Part shown: positions 18,061 through 26,922 of the stretch, piece after piece
Numbering within the stretch: position 1 is the stretch's first letter
Layout: every line of letters begins with the position of its first letter
From: Marinobacterium mangrovicola
GTDB taxonomy: Bacteria; Pseudomonadota; Gammaproteobacteria; Pseudomonadales; Balneatricaceae
Assembly (NCBI RefSeq): GCF_004339595.1
Contig: NZ_SMFU01000009.1
Location: forward strand, 248,001-312,000
Direction of reading: 5' to 3'
Length of the DNA stretch: 64,000 nt
Made by a program: the position numbers and the translations under genes
The notes under the pieces: generated by a model
Database searches by the model: none
The model's input: the letters and a program-made list of their open reading frames with translations, nothing else
Told to the model about the DNA's origin: nothing

Positions 18061-18882
18061 ATGATAAGCCAGCTGCTTGAGCCTTCACGTCCCCTGGACG
18101 ATATCGCCCCGCTGGGCCGTATCGGCTTGGTGGCCCTGTCCACCGACTTCAACAGCGAACAGGACCTGCGCCGCTTCTATCCCGCCGGCGTCGAGCTGTT
18201 TACCAGCCGCGTCGCCAACCACAATCCGATGACGCTGGAGAATCTGCGCGCCATGGCGCCCGGTATCACCGGTGCAGCGGAACTGATCCTGCCCGGTATA
18301 AAGCTGGATGTGATGGTCTATGGCTGTACCGCTGGCACCCTGGCGATCGGCCAGGACAGAATAGAGGACCTGATCAGACTGGCGCGCCCGGGGGTTCCGG
18401 TCACCACGCCACTGCAGGCAGGGATTGAAGGCTGTCGCGCCCTGGGGGCCAGCCGGATCTCTCTACTCACGCCCTATACCGAGGATGTGAATCTGCAGCT
18501 GGCGGACCAGTTCACCGCGCGGGGCTTCGAGGTGCTCAGCGTCGCGGGTCTTGGCTTCACCGATGACCGCCTGGTCACCGGCGTTTCCCCACTGGATATT
18601 GCCGATGCCGCCGTGGCCGCCTGCGATCCCCTGGCGGACCTGCTGTTTATCTCCTGCACCGCCCTGCGCGCCTCTCTCGCGATCGAAGCGATCGAGACCC
18701 GCCTCGGCAAGCCGGTGGTCAGCAGCAACCAGGCAATCGCCTGGCACAGCCTGCGTCTGCTGGGCTATACCGGCCGGATCGAGCACTTTGGCCGTCTCTT
18801 CGAACAGCCCGCCGATGATAGCAGCGCCAGCCTCGCCCACCTTATGAAGCTGCCTACCGATCCGGGGGCTTCGCCTGCCTAG
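18061..18882 (+). CDS. Maleate isomerase / Asp-Glu racemase superfamily enzyme
   Basis: 273 aa. Two catalytic-type cysteines sit in YGCTAGTLAIG (about residue 88) and FISCTALRAS (about residue 199), the two-Cys arrangement of the maleate cis-trans isomerase, arylmalonate decarboxylase and EutA families; VSSNQAIAWHSLRL near the C-terminus fits too. Ectoine-utilisation EutA is a relative, but no ectoine genes are nearby. The substrate is therefore open. Preceded by GGGAG nine bases before ATG; monocistronic, with a GC-rich hairpin downstream. Confidence 0.8.
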   Translation: MISQLLEPSRPLDDIAPLGRIGLVALSTDFNSEQDLRRFYPAGVELFTSRVANHNPMTLENLRAMAPGITGAAELILPGIKLDVMVYGCTAGTLAIGQDRIEDLIRLARPGVPVTTPLQAGIEGCRALGASRISLLTPYTEDVNLQLADQFTARGFEVLSVAGLGFTDDRLVTGVSPLDIADAAVAACDPLADLLFISCTALRASLAIEAIETRLGKPVVSSNQAIAWHSLRLLGYTGRIEHFGRLFEQPADDSSASLAHLMKLPTDPGASPA

Positions 18883-18906
18883 CGTTCGACCCACTTAGAT
18901 AGAGCG

Positions 18907-18926
18907 AGGGCGGCGGCAACCGCCCT
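18907..18926 (+). terminator. Hairpin after the racemase-like gene
   Basis: AGGGCGG-N6-CCGCCCT, 7-bp perfect stem, no adjacent U-run; possible factor-assisted terminator. Confidence 0.45.
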
Positions 18927-18968
18927 TGATCAGCTGAAAAACACTCGCAAATTTTTTTTCGTTTTCCG

Positions 18969-18996
18969 TGTAAGGAATGCGTTTCGCCGTCGACTA
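18969..18996 (+). promoter_or_regulatory. Possible ECF-type promoter of the bufferin operon
   Basis: TGTAAGGAA (18969-18977) and CGTCGACTA (18988-18996), about 85 bp before the precursor gene. GTAA-type -35 and CGTC-type -10 elements are typical of ECF sigma promoters, and bufferin operons in other proteobacteria are ECF-controlled. The spacing is shorter than usual, so this is tentative. Confidence 0.35.
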
Positions 18997-19080
18997 TCGC
19001 AGCAAGAAGGGAAGTAGCTGTTTCTCTTCTCGATAAAACGGCTGCTTCAGCCAACGCACCCAACAAATCGGAGAACAATC

Positions 19081-19374
19081 ATGTCTATGAAGACTACCAC
19101 CTCTACGACACTTGCACTGGCTCTGGGTACCGCCGTCAGCCTGACCTCCCTGCCGGCCACCGCTGCCGATATGGAGAAATGCTACGGCGTCTCCCTGAAG
19201 GGGCAGAACGACTGTAAGGCGGGCCCCGGTACCTCCTGCGCAGGCACCGCGAAAAAGGACCACCAGGGTAACGCCTGGAAAATGGTTCCCGCCGGTACCT
19301 GCACCGAGATGGAATCCACCACCTCACCCACAGGCATGGGCCAGCTCGAAGCCTTTGAAGAAAAGATGTCTTAA
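19081..19374 (+). CDS. bufA1: Bufferin-type RiPP precursor (DUF2282)
   Basis: 97-aa secreted peptide. A Sec signal peptide (residues 1-29, ending ATAA) is followed by a core with four cysteines (C34, C45, C53, C74) in the DUF2282 pattern EKCYGV...[14 protein letters not shown]...GTC. Members of this family (bufferins) are ribosomally made, cysteine-modified by a DUF692 MNIO enzyme with a DUF2063 partner, exported to the periplasm and bind copper. All those partners follow directly here. Unlike most RiPPs the leader is a normal signal peptide. RBS GGAG upstream. Modification and metal binding are inferred from family. Confidence 0.88.
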   Translation: MSMKTTTSTTLALALGTAVSLTSLPATAADMEKCYGVSLKGQNDCKAGPGTSCAGTAKKDHQGNAWKMVPAGTCTEMESTTSPTGMGQLEAFEEKMS

Positions 19375-19409
19375 GGAACTGACCAGTAGCGCCAGCGGGA
19401 GGTTTAACG

Positions 19410-20297
19410 ATGAAAAGCGATCAACACAGTCAAACAGGCCCATACAAACCTCCCGCCGGCCTGCCCTCTGGCGCAGGCATAGGGCTGAAGCCGGAGCACT
19501 TTCAGCCGCTGCTTGAGACCCGCCCGAAATTGGGTTTTGTCGAAGTCCATGCCGAAAACTACATGGTGGCAGGTGGCCCCATGCATCACTATCTGCAGCG
19601 GATACACGAACACTATGCACTGTCAGTTCATGGCGTGGGACTTTCCATCGGCGGCAGCGAGCCGCTTGATGAGGCCCATCTGGAACGGCTTAAAACACTG
19701 ATAGCGCGACATCAGCCTGAGCGTTTTTCCGAGCACCTGGCCTGGTCGAGCCACAACGGCCAGTTCATGAATGACCTGTTGCCGCTCCCCTACACGCCGG
19801 AACGCTTAGAGAACGTCTGCGATCACGTGGACAGAGTGCAGGAAAAACTCGGCATACAGATGTTGCTGGAAAACCCGGCAACCTATCTCCAGTATCGCGA
19901 CTCCAGTTACACCGAACCTGAATTTATTGCCGAGGTGATCCGTCGCACCGGCTGCGGCCTGCTACTGGATGTGAATAACGTCTATGTCAGCGCCATCAAC
20001 CACGGCTTCAGCAGCCACGCCTATATCGACGCTCTGCCCTGCCACCGGGTCGGCGAAATACACCTTGCCGGATTCGCTCGCGACAGCGACTCCCAGGGCG
20101 CACCGCTGCTGATCGATAGCCATGATGCACCGGTGGCTGAGGCGGTGTGGAAACTTTACGACTATGCATTAGAGCAAACCGGCGCGGTGGCCACGCTGAT
20201 CGAGCGCGATGCCAACCTGCCTCCCCTGACGATCCTGGTGGCTGAGGCACAGAACGCCGCGCGCAGGCTCCAGGCGATTTCGCGGGAGGTGGCGTAA
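19410..20297 (+). CDS. bufB: MNIO-family (DUF692) peptide-modifying iron enzyme
   Basis: 295-aa TIM-barrel protein of the DUF692 family (relative of methanobactin MbnB). Candidate iron ligands are visible in order: VEVHAENYM, LSVHGVGLSIGG, SEHLAW, LLENPATY, LLDVNNVYV, EIHLAGF, LIDSHDAPV and the terminal ERDANLP. These enzymes use two or three iron ions and oxygen to turn precursor cysteines into heterocycles. Start fixed by GGGAGG before ATG; its stop overlaps the bufC start (TAATG). Confidence 0.9.
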   Translation: MKSDQHSQTGPYKPPAGLPSGAGIGLKPEHFQPLLETRPKLGFVEVHAENYMVAGGPMHHYLQRIHEHYALSVHGVGLSIGGSEPLDEAHLERLKTLIARHQPERFSEHLAWSSHNGQFMNDLLPLPYTPERLENVCDHVDRVQEKLGIQMLLENPATYLQYRDSSYTEPEFIAEVIRRTGCGLLLDVNNVYVSAINHGFSSHAYIDALPCHRVGEIHLAGFARDSDSQGAPLLIDSHDAPVAEAVWKLYDYALEQTGAVATLIERDANLPPLTILVAEAQNAARRLQAISREVA

Positions 20298-21064
20298 TGG
20301 ATATTAAAGCGAACAGCGACAGTCGATTTCAGCACGCACTACTGAACCCGGAGCTTGCACCGCCTGATGGCGTCTCTGCCTGGGACTCAGAGACCGGCAG
20401 CAAACGCTTCGACGTATATCGCAACAATGTCATCGTTTCGCTGATCGATGCACTGGCCAACTGCTTCGATGTGGTGAAACAGCTGGTTGGAGAGCCGTTC
20501 TTTCGGGCCATGGCGCGGGAGTTTCTGCGCGATCCCGCCAACCTGCCCGCCTCACCGGTACTGGCCCATTACGGCGAACGCTTTCCCGCGTTTATTGCAG
20601 ATTTTGAGCCCGCCGCTACTCTTCCCTATCTCAGTGACGTGGCGCAGCTGGAGTGGTTAAGGCTCCAATCTCTCCACGCCGCTGACGCGAACTCTGCTGA
20701 TAGTAAGCACTTATCTACAGTGGTCAAAAAAGCACTGTCCAACGAGACCGGCTGCATACCTTTCAAGCTGTTTTTTCATCCATCCTTAGCCCTGTTCAAA
20801 AGCCGCTATGCCGCAGTCTCTATATGGGCTGCTCACCAGGGGCTGGCAAAACTGGCCAACATAGACCCAAACACACCGGAGCAGGCGCTGATCCTGAGAC
20901 CTGAGCTGGAAGTGGAAACCATCCCGCTGAGCCATGAGAGCGCCGATTTTATCGACCGCTGCATGGCCGGTGAGCCGCTGCGCAACCCCCCGCTTGGCCC
21001 AACCCTGGAGTTGCTGGTGCAAAAAGGCGCAATTACCGGCATAGCGCTATTCGAGGAGGAATAA
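20297..21064 (+). CDS. bufC: DUF2063 partner protein of the MNIO enzyme
   Basis: 255 aa. The N-terminal DUF2063 domain (about 10-100) reads RFDVYRNNVIVSLIDALA and DVVKQLVGEPFFRAMAREF, diagnostic of the family. The C-terminal part is expected to form the precursor-recognition (RRE-like) module. Works as a complex with the DUF692 enzyme. One-base overlap upstream, three-base gap downstream. Confidence 0.88.
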   Translation: MDIKANSDSRFQHALLNPELAPPDGVSAWDSETGSKRFDVYRNNVIVSLIDALANCFDVVKQLVGEPFFRAMAREFLRDPANLPASPVLAHYGERFPAFIADFEPAATLPYLSDVAQLEWLRLQSLHAADANSADSKHLSTVVKKALSNETGCIPFKLFFHPSLALFKSRYAAVSIWAAHQGLAKLANIDPNTPEQALILRPELEVETIPLSHESADFIDRCMAGEPLRNPPLGPTLELLVQKGAITGIALFEEE

Positions 21065-21067
21065 ACC

Positions 21068-21577
21068 ATGAACAGTTCAGCCTCCAACTCATTGATCGGT
21101 CTGATCTGCAAAGCCAATACACTGCTCGGCCGTATTCCTGAAAATCTGGTTCAGCTGCTGGCACGGTTTTCCCTGGCCGCGATCTTCTGGATCTCCGGGC
21201 AGACGAAAGTAGAAGGGTTCGCGCTGAATATCATCGACGGTACGGTCGAACTGGGCTGGCCCCGTTTTGCCGGTTCAACGCTCTATCTGTTCAGGGAGGA
21301 GTACGCCCTGCCGCTGATTCCCGTGGAACTCGCTGCAACCCTGGCCACGACTGCTGAGCACCTGTTCCCGGTGCTGTTACTGCTGGGCCTTGCCACCCGC
21401 TTTTCGGCACTTGCCCTGCTGATCATGACGCTGACGATTCAGCTGTTCGTCTACCCCGGCGCTTACCCGACCCACGGCATCTGGGCCACCGGCCTGCTAT
21501 TCCTGATGATGCGCGGTGCTGGTACCCTGTCTGTGGATTACTGGCTGAAGCGACGCTGCGGAGATTGCTCCCCTTAG
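21068..21577 (+). CDS. bufD: DoxX-family membrane protein of the bufferin operon
   Basis: 169 aa with four hydrophobic segments, typical of DoxX ([40 protein letters not shown]). DoxX-like proteins are a common fourth member of DUF2282-DUF692-DUF2063 operons; role unknown, perhaps in redox handling or export. Strong ribosome site GAGGAGGAATAAACC before ATG. Operon ends with an intrinsic terminator. Confidence 0.85.
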   Translation: MNSSASNSLIGLICKANTLLGRIPENLVQLLARFSLAAIFWISGQTKVEGFALNIIDGTVELGWPRFAGSTLYLFREEYALPLIPVELAATLATTAEHLFPVLLLLGLATRFSALALLIMTLTIQLFVYPGAYPTHGIWATGLLFLMMRGAGTLSVDYWLKRRCGDCSP

Positions 21578-21612
21578 CCGTTCGCAGGCTCAACTCCCCT
21601 GAAAGCACGAAG

Positions 21613-21637
21613 GGCCGCATTCTTGATGCGGTCTTTC
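21613..21637 (+). terminator. Intrinsic terminator of the bufferin operon
   Basis: CCGCAT-TCTTG-ATGCGG followed by TCTTTCTGTTT. Confidence 0.7.
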
Positions 21638-21668
21638 TGTTTCTGCGCTAACTGGAAAGGATACTCCG

Positions 21669-22565
21669 TTGCTGATACCCGCCGCTTACCTCACCGTTGT
21701 CGTCATCTGGTCCACCTCGCCTCTGACGATCGCCTGGAGCGGCGAAACCGTGGATCCGATCATCGCGGCGGGACTGAGAATGGCGCTGGCGGCCGCCGCC
21801 GGCCTTCTGCTGCTGGCGGCACGGCGAGTACCTCTGCCGCTGAACGCCAAGGCGTTTCGCTCCTATCTCTGCGCCACACTGGGGGTTTACGGCGCCATGT
21901 GCAGTGTCTATCTGGCTGCACGCTATGTGCCCTCTGGCCTGATCTCTGTCCTCTTTGGCCTCGCGCCGATACTCTCGGCCCTGTTTGCCCGGGTGCTGTT
22001 CCGCAGCGAGCATTTTCCCTTCTATCGCTGGCTCGCCTGCGCGCTGGCACTGGCCGGTCTTGCCGTGATTTTCATGGACGATGTGGCGCTTGGCCCCGGC
22101 AGTCTGCCCGGCGTTCTGCTACTGCTACTGGGTGTGAGTCTGTTCAGCCTCAGCGGTGTGCTGGTCAAACAGCAGCGGGCGCAGCTGGATCCGCTGGCAC
22201 AAACCGTTGGTGCCCTGATGCTTTCGATTCCCTGCTATCTGGTCACCTGGCTGCTGATCGGCGGTGACTGGCAACCACTGGATCCCGCGTCACGCTCATT
22301 CTGGTCAATTATCTACCTGGCGCTGATCGGCTCGCTGCTGGGTTTTGTCTCTTACTACTTCGTGCTCAAGCACCTGAGCGCCAGCACCGTAGCGCTGGTA
22401 ACCTTGATTACACCGGTATTTGCGCTATTCCTTGGGCATCTACTTAACGATGAGCCTCTGAGCGAACAGCTTTATCTGGGCTCTGCTCTGGTGCTGATGG
22501 GGCTGGGTCTGTTCTTCTTCGGCGGCTCGCTTAACTCGCTACGGCGATTGGGTTCAACGCGCTGA
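21669..22565 (+). CDS. DMT-superfamily (EamA) permease
   Basis: 298 aa, ten predicted helices in two EamA repeats, as in RhaT/YdcZ-type drug/metabolite exporters. VIWSTSPLTIAWS near the N-terminus and LKHLSASTVALVTLITPVFAL with the conserved Pro in the second repeat. Start is TTG at 21669, with GGAAAGGA eight bases upstream. Substrate unknown. Confidence 0.85.
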   Translation: MLIPAAYLTVVVIWSTSPLTIAWSGETVDPIIAAGLRMALAAAAGLLLLAARRVPLPLNAKAFRSYLCATLGVYGAMCSVYLAARYVPSGLISVLFGLAPILSALFARVLFRSEHFPFYRWLACALALAGLAVIFMDDVALGPGSLPGVLLLLLGVSLFSLSGVLVKQQRAQLDPLAQTVGALMLSIPCYLVTWLLIGGDWQPLDPASRSFWSIIYLALIGSLLGFVSYYFVLKHLSASTVALVTLITPVFALFLGHLLNDEPLSEQLYLGSALVLMGLGLFFFGGSLNSLRRLGSTR

Positions 22566-22627
22566 ATTGCCTTTACACCTATCGCAGTCAATACTTCAGG
22601 GGCTAAGCCTTCCCGGAGAGCGCCCGC

Positions 22628-23122
22628 ATGAAGCAGTTAACCCTGATCCGCCACGCCAAATCGAGCTGGGAGAATCCCCAGCTTTCGGATTTCGAGCGTC
22701 CGCTGAATCCACGCGGCCAACGTGACCTTCCCGCCATGGCTGAGCGGGTGCGGGCCAAGGAGCTGATTCCCGATCTGCTGCTCTACAGCAGCGCGCTGCG
22801 CACCACCCTGACGGCCCAGGAGCTCAGCTCCTGCCTGTTGCTACCGGCATCCCACTGCAAGGATGTGCCGGAGATGTATGAAGCCTGCTGGGAAACACTG
22901 CTGAACCTGTTGCAGGGGCAGTCAGATTCACACTCTCGCCTGATGCTGGTGGGTCATAATCCAGGCATCGCTGAGCTCGGCGCCTACCTCAGCGGCACCC
23001 CGCTGCCACACTTCCCCACCTCCTGTGTACAGCACCTGATTCTCAACGTACTGAGCTGGAGCGAACTGGCCGAAAGCTGCGGTACCAGCCAGTGGTTTGA
23101 CTATCCAAAACTGCACCGCTGA
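22628..23122 (+). CDS. sixA: SixA-type phosphohistidine phosphatase
   Basis: 164 aa histidine-phosphatase fold. LTLIRHAKSSWE gives the RHG-like catalytic His at residue 9; second catalytic His in MLVGHNPGI (about 109). RHAKSSW is the SixA signature. SixA acts on phosphohistidine in HPt domains or PTSNtr proteins; the local context gives no partner. Confidence 0.85.
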   Translation: MKQLTLIRHAKSSWENPQLSDFERPLNPRGQRDLPAMAERVRAKELIPDLLLYSSALRTTLTAQELSSCLLLPASHCKDVPEMYEACWETLLNLLQGQSDSHSRLMLVGHNPGIAELGAYLSGTPLPHFPTSCVQHLILNVLSWSELAESCGTSQWFDYPKLHR

Positions 23123-23289
23123 AAAGCTACATCGATGAAAAACCACATCGATAAAAAGCGGCAAAACAAACCACCGTTGCAGCGCCAAGTCTCTGTCCGC
23201 TGATCCCGCTGTTGCCAAGTGCAGACTGATAAGAGAGAGCCGATTCGGGTACACTTATTACCCCTCTCTCTGCTTCTAAGGGATTAGCG

Positions 23290-24246
23290 TTGGAACTCTA
23301 CCTCCAGACTCTCGCCTTCACCGGCAATATCGTCGCGCCCATCTTCCTGATCATGTTCATCGGTTATTTACTGGTCAGGGTCGGAGTATTCAACGAAAAC
23401 TTCGTGAATGTGGGTTCCCGCTTCGTTTTCACCGTCACTCTGCCGACGCTGGTGTTTCTCTCCATTGCACGGATGGATTACCACGCCACGTTCAACCCGG
23501 CGATGTTGCTGTTTGTCTTTATCACCACACTGATCTCTTTCGGCCTGATCTGGTGGCTCGGAAAACGCTGGATCGACTCGCCGGAGGACCTTGCCTCGTT
23601 CATTCAGGGCGCGTTTCGAAGTAACTACGGCATTCTCGGGCTGGCGATCAGCTTCAACCTGTTTGGCCAGGCGGGGCTTGCGGAGGGTTCGCTGATCCTG
23701 GCGCTGGTGATCCCTATGTATAACGTGCTGGCGATCATCTGCCTGACCGTACCGCTGCAGAAAAGCGGCGGTCTGGATGTGATGAAAACTGCCTACCAGA
23801 TTATCCGCAACCCGCTGATTATCGCGGTAATCATCGCCCTGCCCTTCTCCTATTTCGGCCTGGAACTGCCGCATATCGCTGAACGCACTGCACGTTATTT
23901 TGCCGATATCACCCTGCCGCTGGCGCTGCTGACCATCGGTGGCTCACTCAATATGAAGAGTTTGAAAAGCACCTCGGGATCAGCCTTCTGGGCAACCCTG
24001 ACCAAGCTGGTGCTGCTGCCACTGGTGCTGGTGCCCCTGGCCTGGCTGTTCGGCTTCTCCGGTCAGGACATGGTGATGCTGATGGTGCTGTTCGGCTGCC
24101 CGAGCGCCGCCGCCGGCTTCGTCATGGCCAAGGCGATGGGCGCCAACGCCCAGCTCGCCGCCAATATCATCCTGACCACCACGCTGGGTTCGGTGGTGAC
24201 GCTGAGCACCGGCATCTTCATCGTGCGCTTTATCGGCATTATCTGA
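23290..24246 (+). CDS. AEC-family (auxin efflux carrier-like) transporter
   Basis: 318 aa, ten helices in two inverted halves. APIFLIMFIGYLLVRVGV, RSNYGILGLAI and GCPSAAAGFVMAKAMG are typical of AEC permeases, often malate/malonate or unknown exporters. Start TTG at 23290 with AAGGGATTAGCG upstream. The following gene starts 24 bp after its stop. Confidence 0.85.
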   Translation: MELYLQTLAFTGNIVAPIFLIMFIGYLLVRVGVFNENFVNVGSRFVFTVTLPTLVFLSIARMDYHATFNPAMLLFVFITTLISFGLIWWLGKRWIDSPEDLASFIQGAFRSNYGILGLAISFNLFGQAGLAEGSLILALVIPMYNVLAIICLTVPLQKSGGLDVMKTAYQIIRNPLIIAVIIALPFSYFGLELPHIAERTARYFADITLPLALLTIGGSLNMKSLKSTSGSAFWATLTKLVLLPLVLVPLAWLFGFSGQDMVMLMVLFGCPSAAAGFVMAKAMGANAQLAANIILTTTLGSVVTLSTGIFIVRFIGII

Positions 24247-24270
24247 TCGCCGAGAAACAGGGGCTGAGAC

Positions 24271-24882
24271 ATGCTGAAGATTTTTAAAGATGCACGGACT
24301 GCCAAACTGGTAAATGCGCTGCGCAGCGGCAACAGGGAAACGCTGAACAAACTGGCCGGCAAGTTCACGCCAGAACAACTGACCGAGCCGCTGGCCGATA
24401 ACTTCAATGCACTGGAGCTCGCCTTACAGGCTGGACAGGCAGCATCGCTGCGCTGGGTAATGGAGCAGCTGCCGCAGCATGCCCAGCGGGACGCTGATGA
24501 CACGCCCTACCTGCTGCACGCGCTGCAACATCCAGACGAGAGCCTGGCCCTGATCACTGCAATGCTGCAATCCGGGTTTGATGCCAATATCAGCCACGAA
24601 GAGCGCAGCCTGCTGGAGTGGTGCTTCGAGCACTGTGAGCAGCAGACGCTGATGCTGCACCTGAGCCGGCTCACCCAGCACGGCGCAACGTTGGAACAGG
24701 CCGAGATACTGGTGATCCGTTCAATGGAGCGCGAAGACCAGGCCACGCTTAACTTTCTGATCAGCTCCGGCGCACCGCTACCCGGAGACCTGAGCGGTAT
24801 CCAGTGCAGTGACGAACTACGCGCCTACGCCCGTCGCTGCGCCGATGACAAAAAGATCCGTGAAATGATGCTGGGGCGCTAA
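24271..24882 (+). CDS. Ankyrin-like hypothetical protein
   Basis: 203 aa, soluble, all-helical by composition. Repeats such as NALELALQAGQAASLRWVME and SLALITAMLQSGFDANISHEE match ankyrin spacing loosely (residues 45-165). No catalytic motif. Probably co-transcribed with the AEC permease. Its stop codon lies in the loop of an 8-bp hairpin. Confidence 0.65.
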   Translation: MLKIFKDARTAKLVNALRSGNRETLNKLAGKFTPEQLTEPLADNFNALELALQAGQAASLRWVMEQLPQHAQRDADDTPYLLHALQHPDESLALITAMLQSGFDANISHEERSLLEWCFEHCEQQTLMLHLSRLTQHGATLEQAEILVIRSMEREDQATLNFLISSGAPLPGDLSGIQCSDELRAYARRCADDKKIREMMLGR

Positions 24883-24890
24883 GCCCCAGC
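24870..24890 (+). other. Hairpin spanning the ankyrin-like stop codon
   Basis: GCTGGGGC-GCTAA-GCCCCAGC; perfect 8-bp stem whose loop contains the TAA stop. No U-run. May act as a 3'-end stabiliser. Confidence 0.55.
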
Positions 24891-24946
24891 GTTCAGAGCG
24901 GCAAGTCTGTCCGGCTATTTACCAATCCCCTTTTACCAATAGCTTT

Positions 24947-26425
24947 TTACCAATAGCCCAGCAGCTTCCACCAGAGAATCCCCACCACAGCCCAGACCAG
25001 CAGGTTCACAAGGCTCATCACGAAGCCGGCGCGCCACCACTCACCCAGGGTCAGGTAACCGGAGCCGAAGATCACCGGTGAAGTACCGGTGGCGTAATGG
25101 GTCAGGGTCATCATGATCGATGAGGCCGCGGCCATCATCAGCACAAACGGCATACTCGGTACGCCCAGGCTCAGCCCCACGGTCAGGAAGGCCCCCATCA
25201 TCGCGGTGATGTGTGCTGTGGTGCTGGCGAAGAAGTAGTGCGAATAGAGGAAGATAGCGACAATCAGCACACTGGCCAGCGGCCAGCCCATGCCGGTATC
25301 GGTAATCCACTGCTGAACGCTGTGTGAGAACCAGTCGATCACACCCAGTTTGTTCAACTGGGTTGCCATCATCACCAGGGCGCCAAACCAGATCAGCGTA
25401 TCCCAGGCGTTCTTCTCCTCGAGGATATCTTTCCAGTGCAGCACACCGGTCAACAACAGCATCGACAGCCCAAGGAATGCGGTGGTGGTGGCATTCAGCT
25501 TGAAACTCTCGCCCAGCAGCCAGGCCGGCAGATCCGCCCAGAACACCAGCAGCAGCAGGAACACCGCGAGCATCAGCTTTTCATCGCGGCTGACCGGCCC
25601 CAGCTCGGCCAGCTTATCTTTGGCGAAGCGGCGCGCGTCCGGTGTTTTGCGGACCTGAGGCGGATAGAGCCAGTAAAGCACCAGCGGCATCAGGGCGATG
25701 GCGGCCAGTCCGGGCAGCAGCATCGCCAGCGCCCAGGTGGTCCAGGTCAGATCGATCTGGGCCCCGGTGGCATCGGCCACCAATTTAACGGTCAGTGGGT
25801 TAGGGGCGGTGGCGGTAACAAACATCGCCGAGGTGATCGGGTTGCTGTGGTAGTTCACCAGCGCCAGGTATTTGCCGATTTTGCTCTCTGTCCCCTCCGC
25901 AGGAGAGGAGCCAAAGCTTTTCGAGATGGAGCGCATGATCGGATGCATGATACCGCCGCCACGGGCGGTGTTACTCGGTGTCACCGGTGCCAGCGTCAGC
26001 TCCGAGAGCGCCAGCCCGTAACCTATACCCAGGGTGCTGCGCCCGGTCAGGGCGATAAAGTGATAGCCGATTCGCGCACCTAGACCGCTGTTGATCAGGC
26101 CACGGGAGATCATCACGGCAATAGCGATCAACCAGATGAGCGGGCTGGAAAAGCTGCTCAGCGCGTCTTTGATCGCGGTGCCCGGGTTGTCACTGGTCAC
26201 GCCGGTGGCGGCCACCAGGGCGATCGCCACAATGGAGATCGCACCAATCGACATCGCCTTGCCGATGATCGCCGCGATGGTGCCGATAAAGATCGCCAGC
26301 ATCAGCCAACCCTGGTCACTGACCATCTCGGGCTGAGGCAGGAAATAGACGAGAGTACCCAATCCCAGCGCAACCAGCGCCGGAGCCAGCCGCAGGTCGG
26401 AGGGACTTTTATTTGAGGGAGGCAT
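24947..26425 (-). CDS. DASS-family (SLC13) dicarboxylate transporter
   Basis: 492 aa, about 12 helices, divalent anion:sodium symporter family (CitT/TtdT/2-oxoglutarate-malate translocator branch). Family motifs: TPSNTARGGGIMHPI (substrate SNT motif), TATAPNPLTVKL and HYATGTSPVIFGSGYL (second SNT-like site). Substrate probably a C4/C5 dicarboxylate or tartrate, possibly 2-oxoglutarate; not assigned. A TTACCAAT motif is repeated three times at its 3' end (24917-24956). Confidence 0.88.
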   Translation of the reverse strand: MPPSNKSPSDLRLAPALVALGLGTLVYFLPQPEMVSDQGWLMLAIFIGTIAAIIGKAMSIGAISIVAIALVAATGVTSDNPGTAIKDALSSFSSPLIWLIAIAVMISRGLINSGLGARIGYHFIALTGRSTLGIGYGLALSELTLAPVTPSNTARGGGIMHPIMRSISKSFGSSPAEGTESKIGKYLALVNYHSNPITSAMFVTATAPNPLTVKLVADATGAQIDLTWTTWALAMLLPGLAAIALMPLVLYWLYPPQVRKTPDARRFAKDKLAELGPVSRDEKLMLAVFLLLLVFWADLPAWLLGESFKLNATTTAFLGLSMLLLTGVLHWKDILEEKNAWDTLIWFGALVMMATQLNKLGVIDWFSHSVQQWITDTGMGWPLASVLIVAIFLYSHYFFASTTAHITAMMGAFLTVGLSLGVPSMPFVLMMAAASSIMMTLTHYATGTSPVIFGSGYLTLGEWWRAGFVMSLVNLLVWAVVGILWWKLLGYW

Positions 26426-26502
26426 GAAAGATCCTTTTTCTACAACAGGATTTATCCGGCACTCAATCGCCGGAACTGCTAATCACTTACAGCCAGCGTG
26501 AA

Positions 26503-26904
26503 TCAGTGCCACTCGATCGCCGGGCAGCGATCCATCACCACGTCGAGCCCCGCCGTTCGCGCGCGCTCTGCGGCGGCCTCATTAATCACGCCGAGCTGCA
26601 TCCAGACCGACTTGGCGCCTGCGGCGATCGCTTCATCGACCACCGCACCGGCGTCTTCGGAGTTACGGAAGATATCCACCATATCGATGGTGCCGGCAAT
26701 ATCGGCAAGACTGGCGACCACGGGACAACCGAGCAGGTTCTGACCTGCCAGCCTGGGGTTCACCGGCACCACGGTGTAACCCTGGCGCAGTAGAAACTCC
26801 ATCACCCGATGGCTGGCCCGATGCGGCTTATTGCTGGCACCTACCAGGGCGATCATACGGACTTCATGTTGCAGTCGTTCGATCAGTGCTTTGTCGTTAC
26901 TCAT
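26503..26904 (-). CDS. CoA-binding domain protein (YccU-like)
   Basis: 133 aa single Rossmann domain: [27 protein letters not shown] and [10 protein letters not shown] at the N-terminus are typical of YccU/CoA-binding_2 proteins; [17 protein letters not shown] and [10 protein letters not shown] close the domain. Biochemical role undefined. 18 bp downstream of the moeB gene. Confidence 0.85.
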   Translation of the reverse strand: MSNDKALIERLQHEVRMIALVGASNKPHRASHRVMEFLLRQGYTVVPVNPRLAGQNLLGCPVVASLADIAGTIDMVDIFRNSEDAGAVVDEAIAAGAKSVWMQLGVINEAAAERARTAGLDVVMDRCPAIEWH

Positions 26905-26922
26905 GATCGCGCTCCCTATCGG

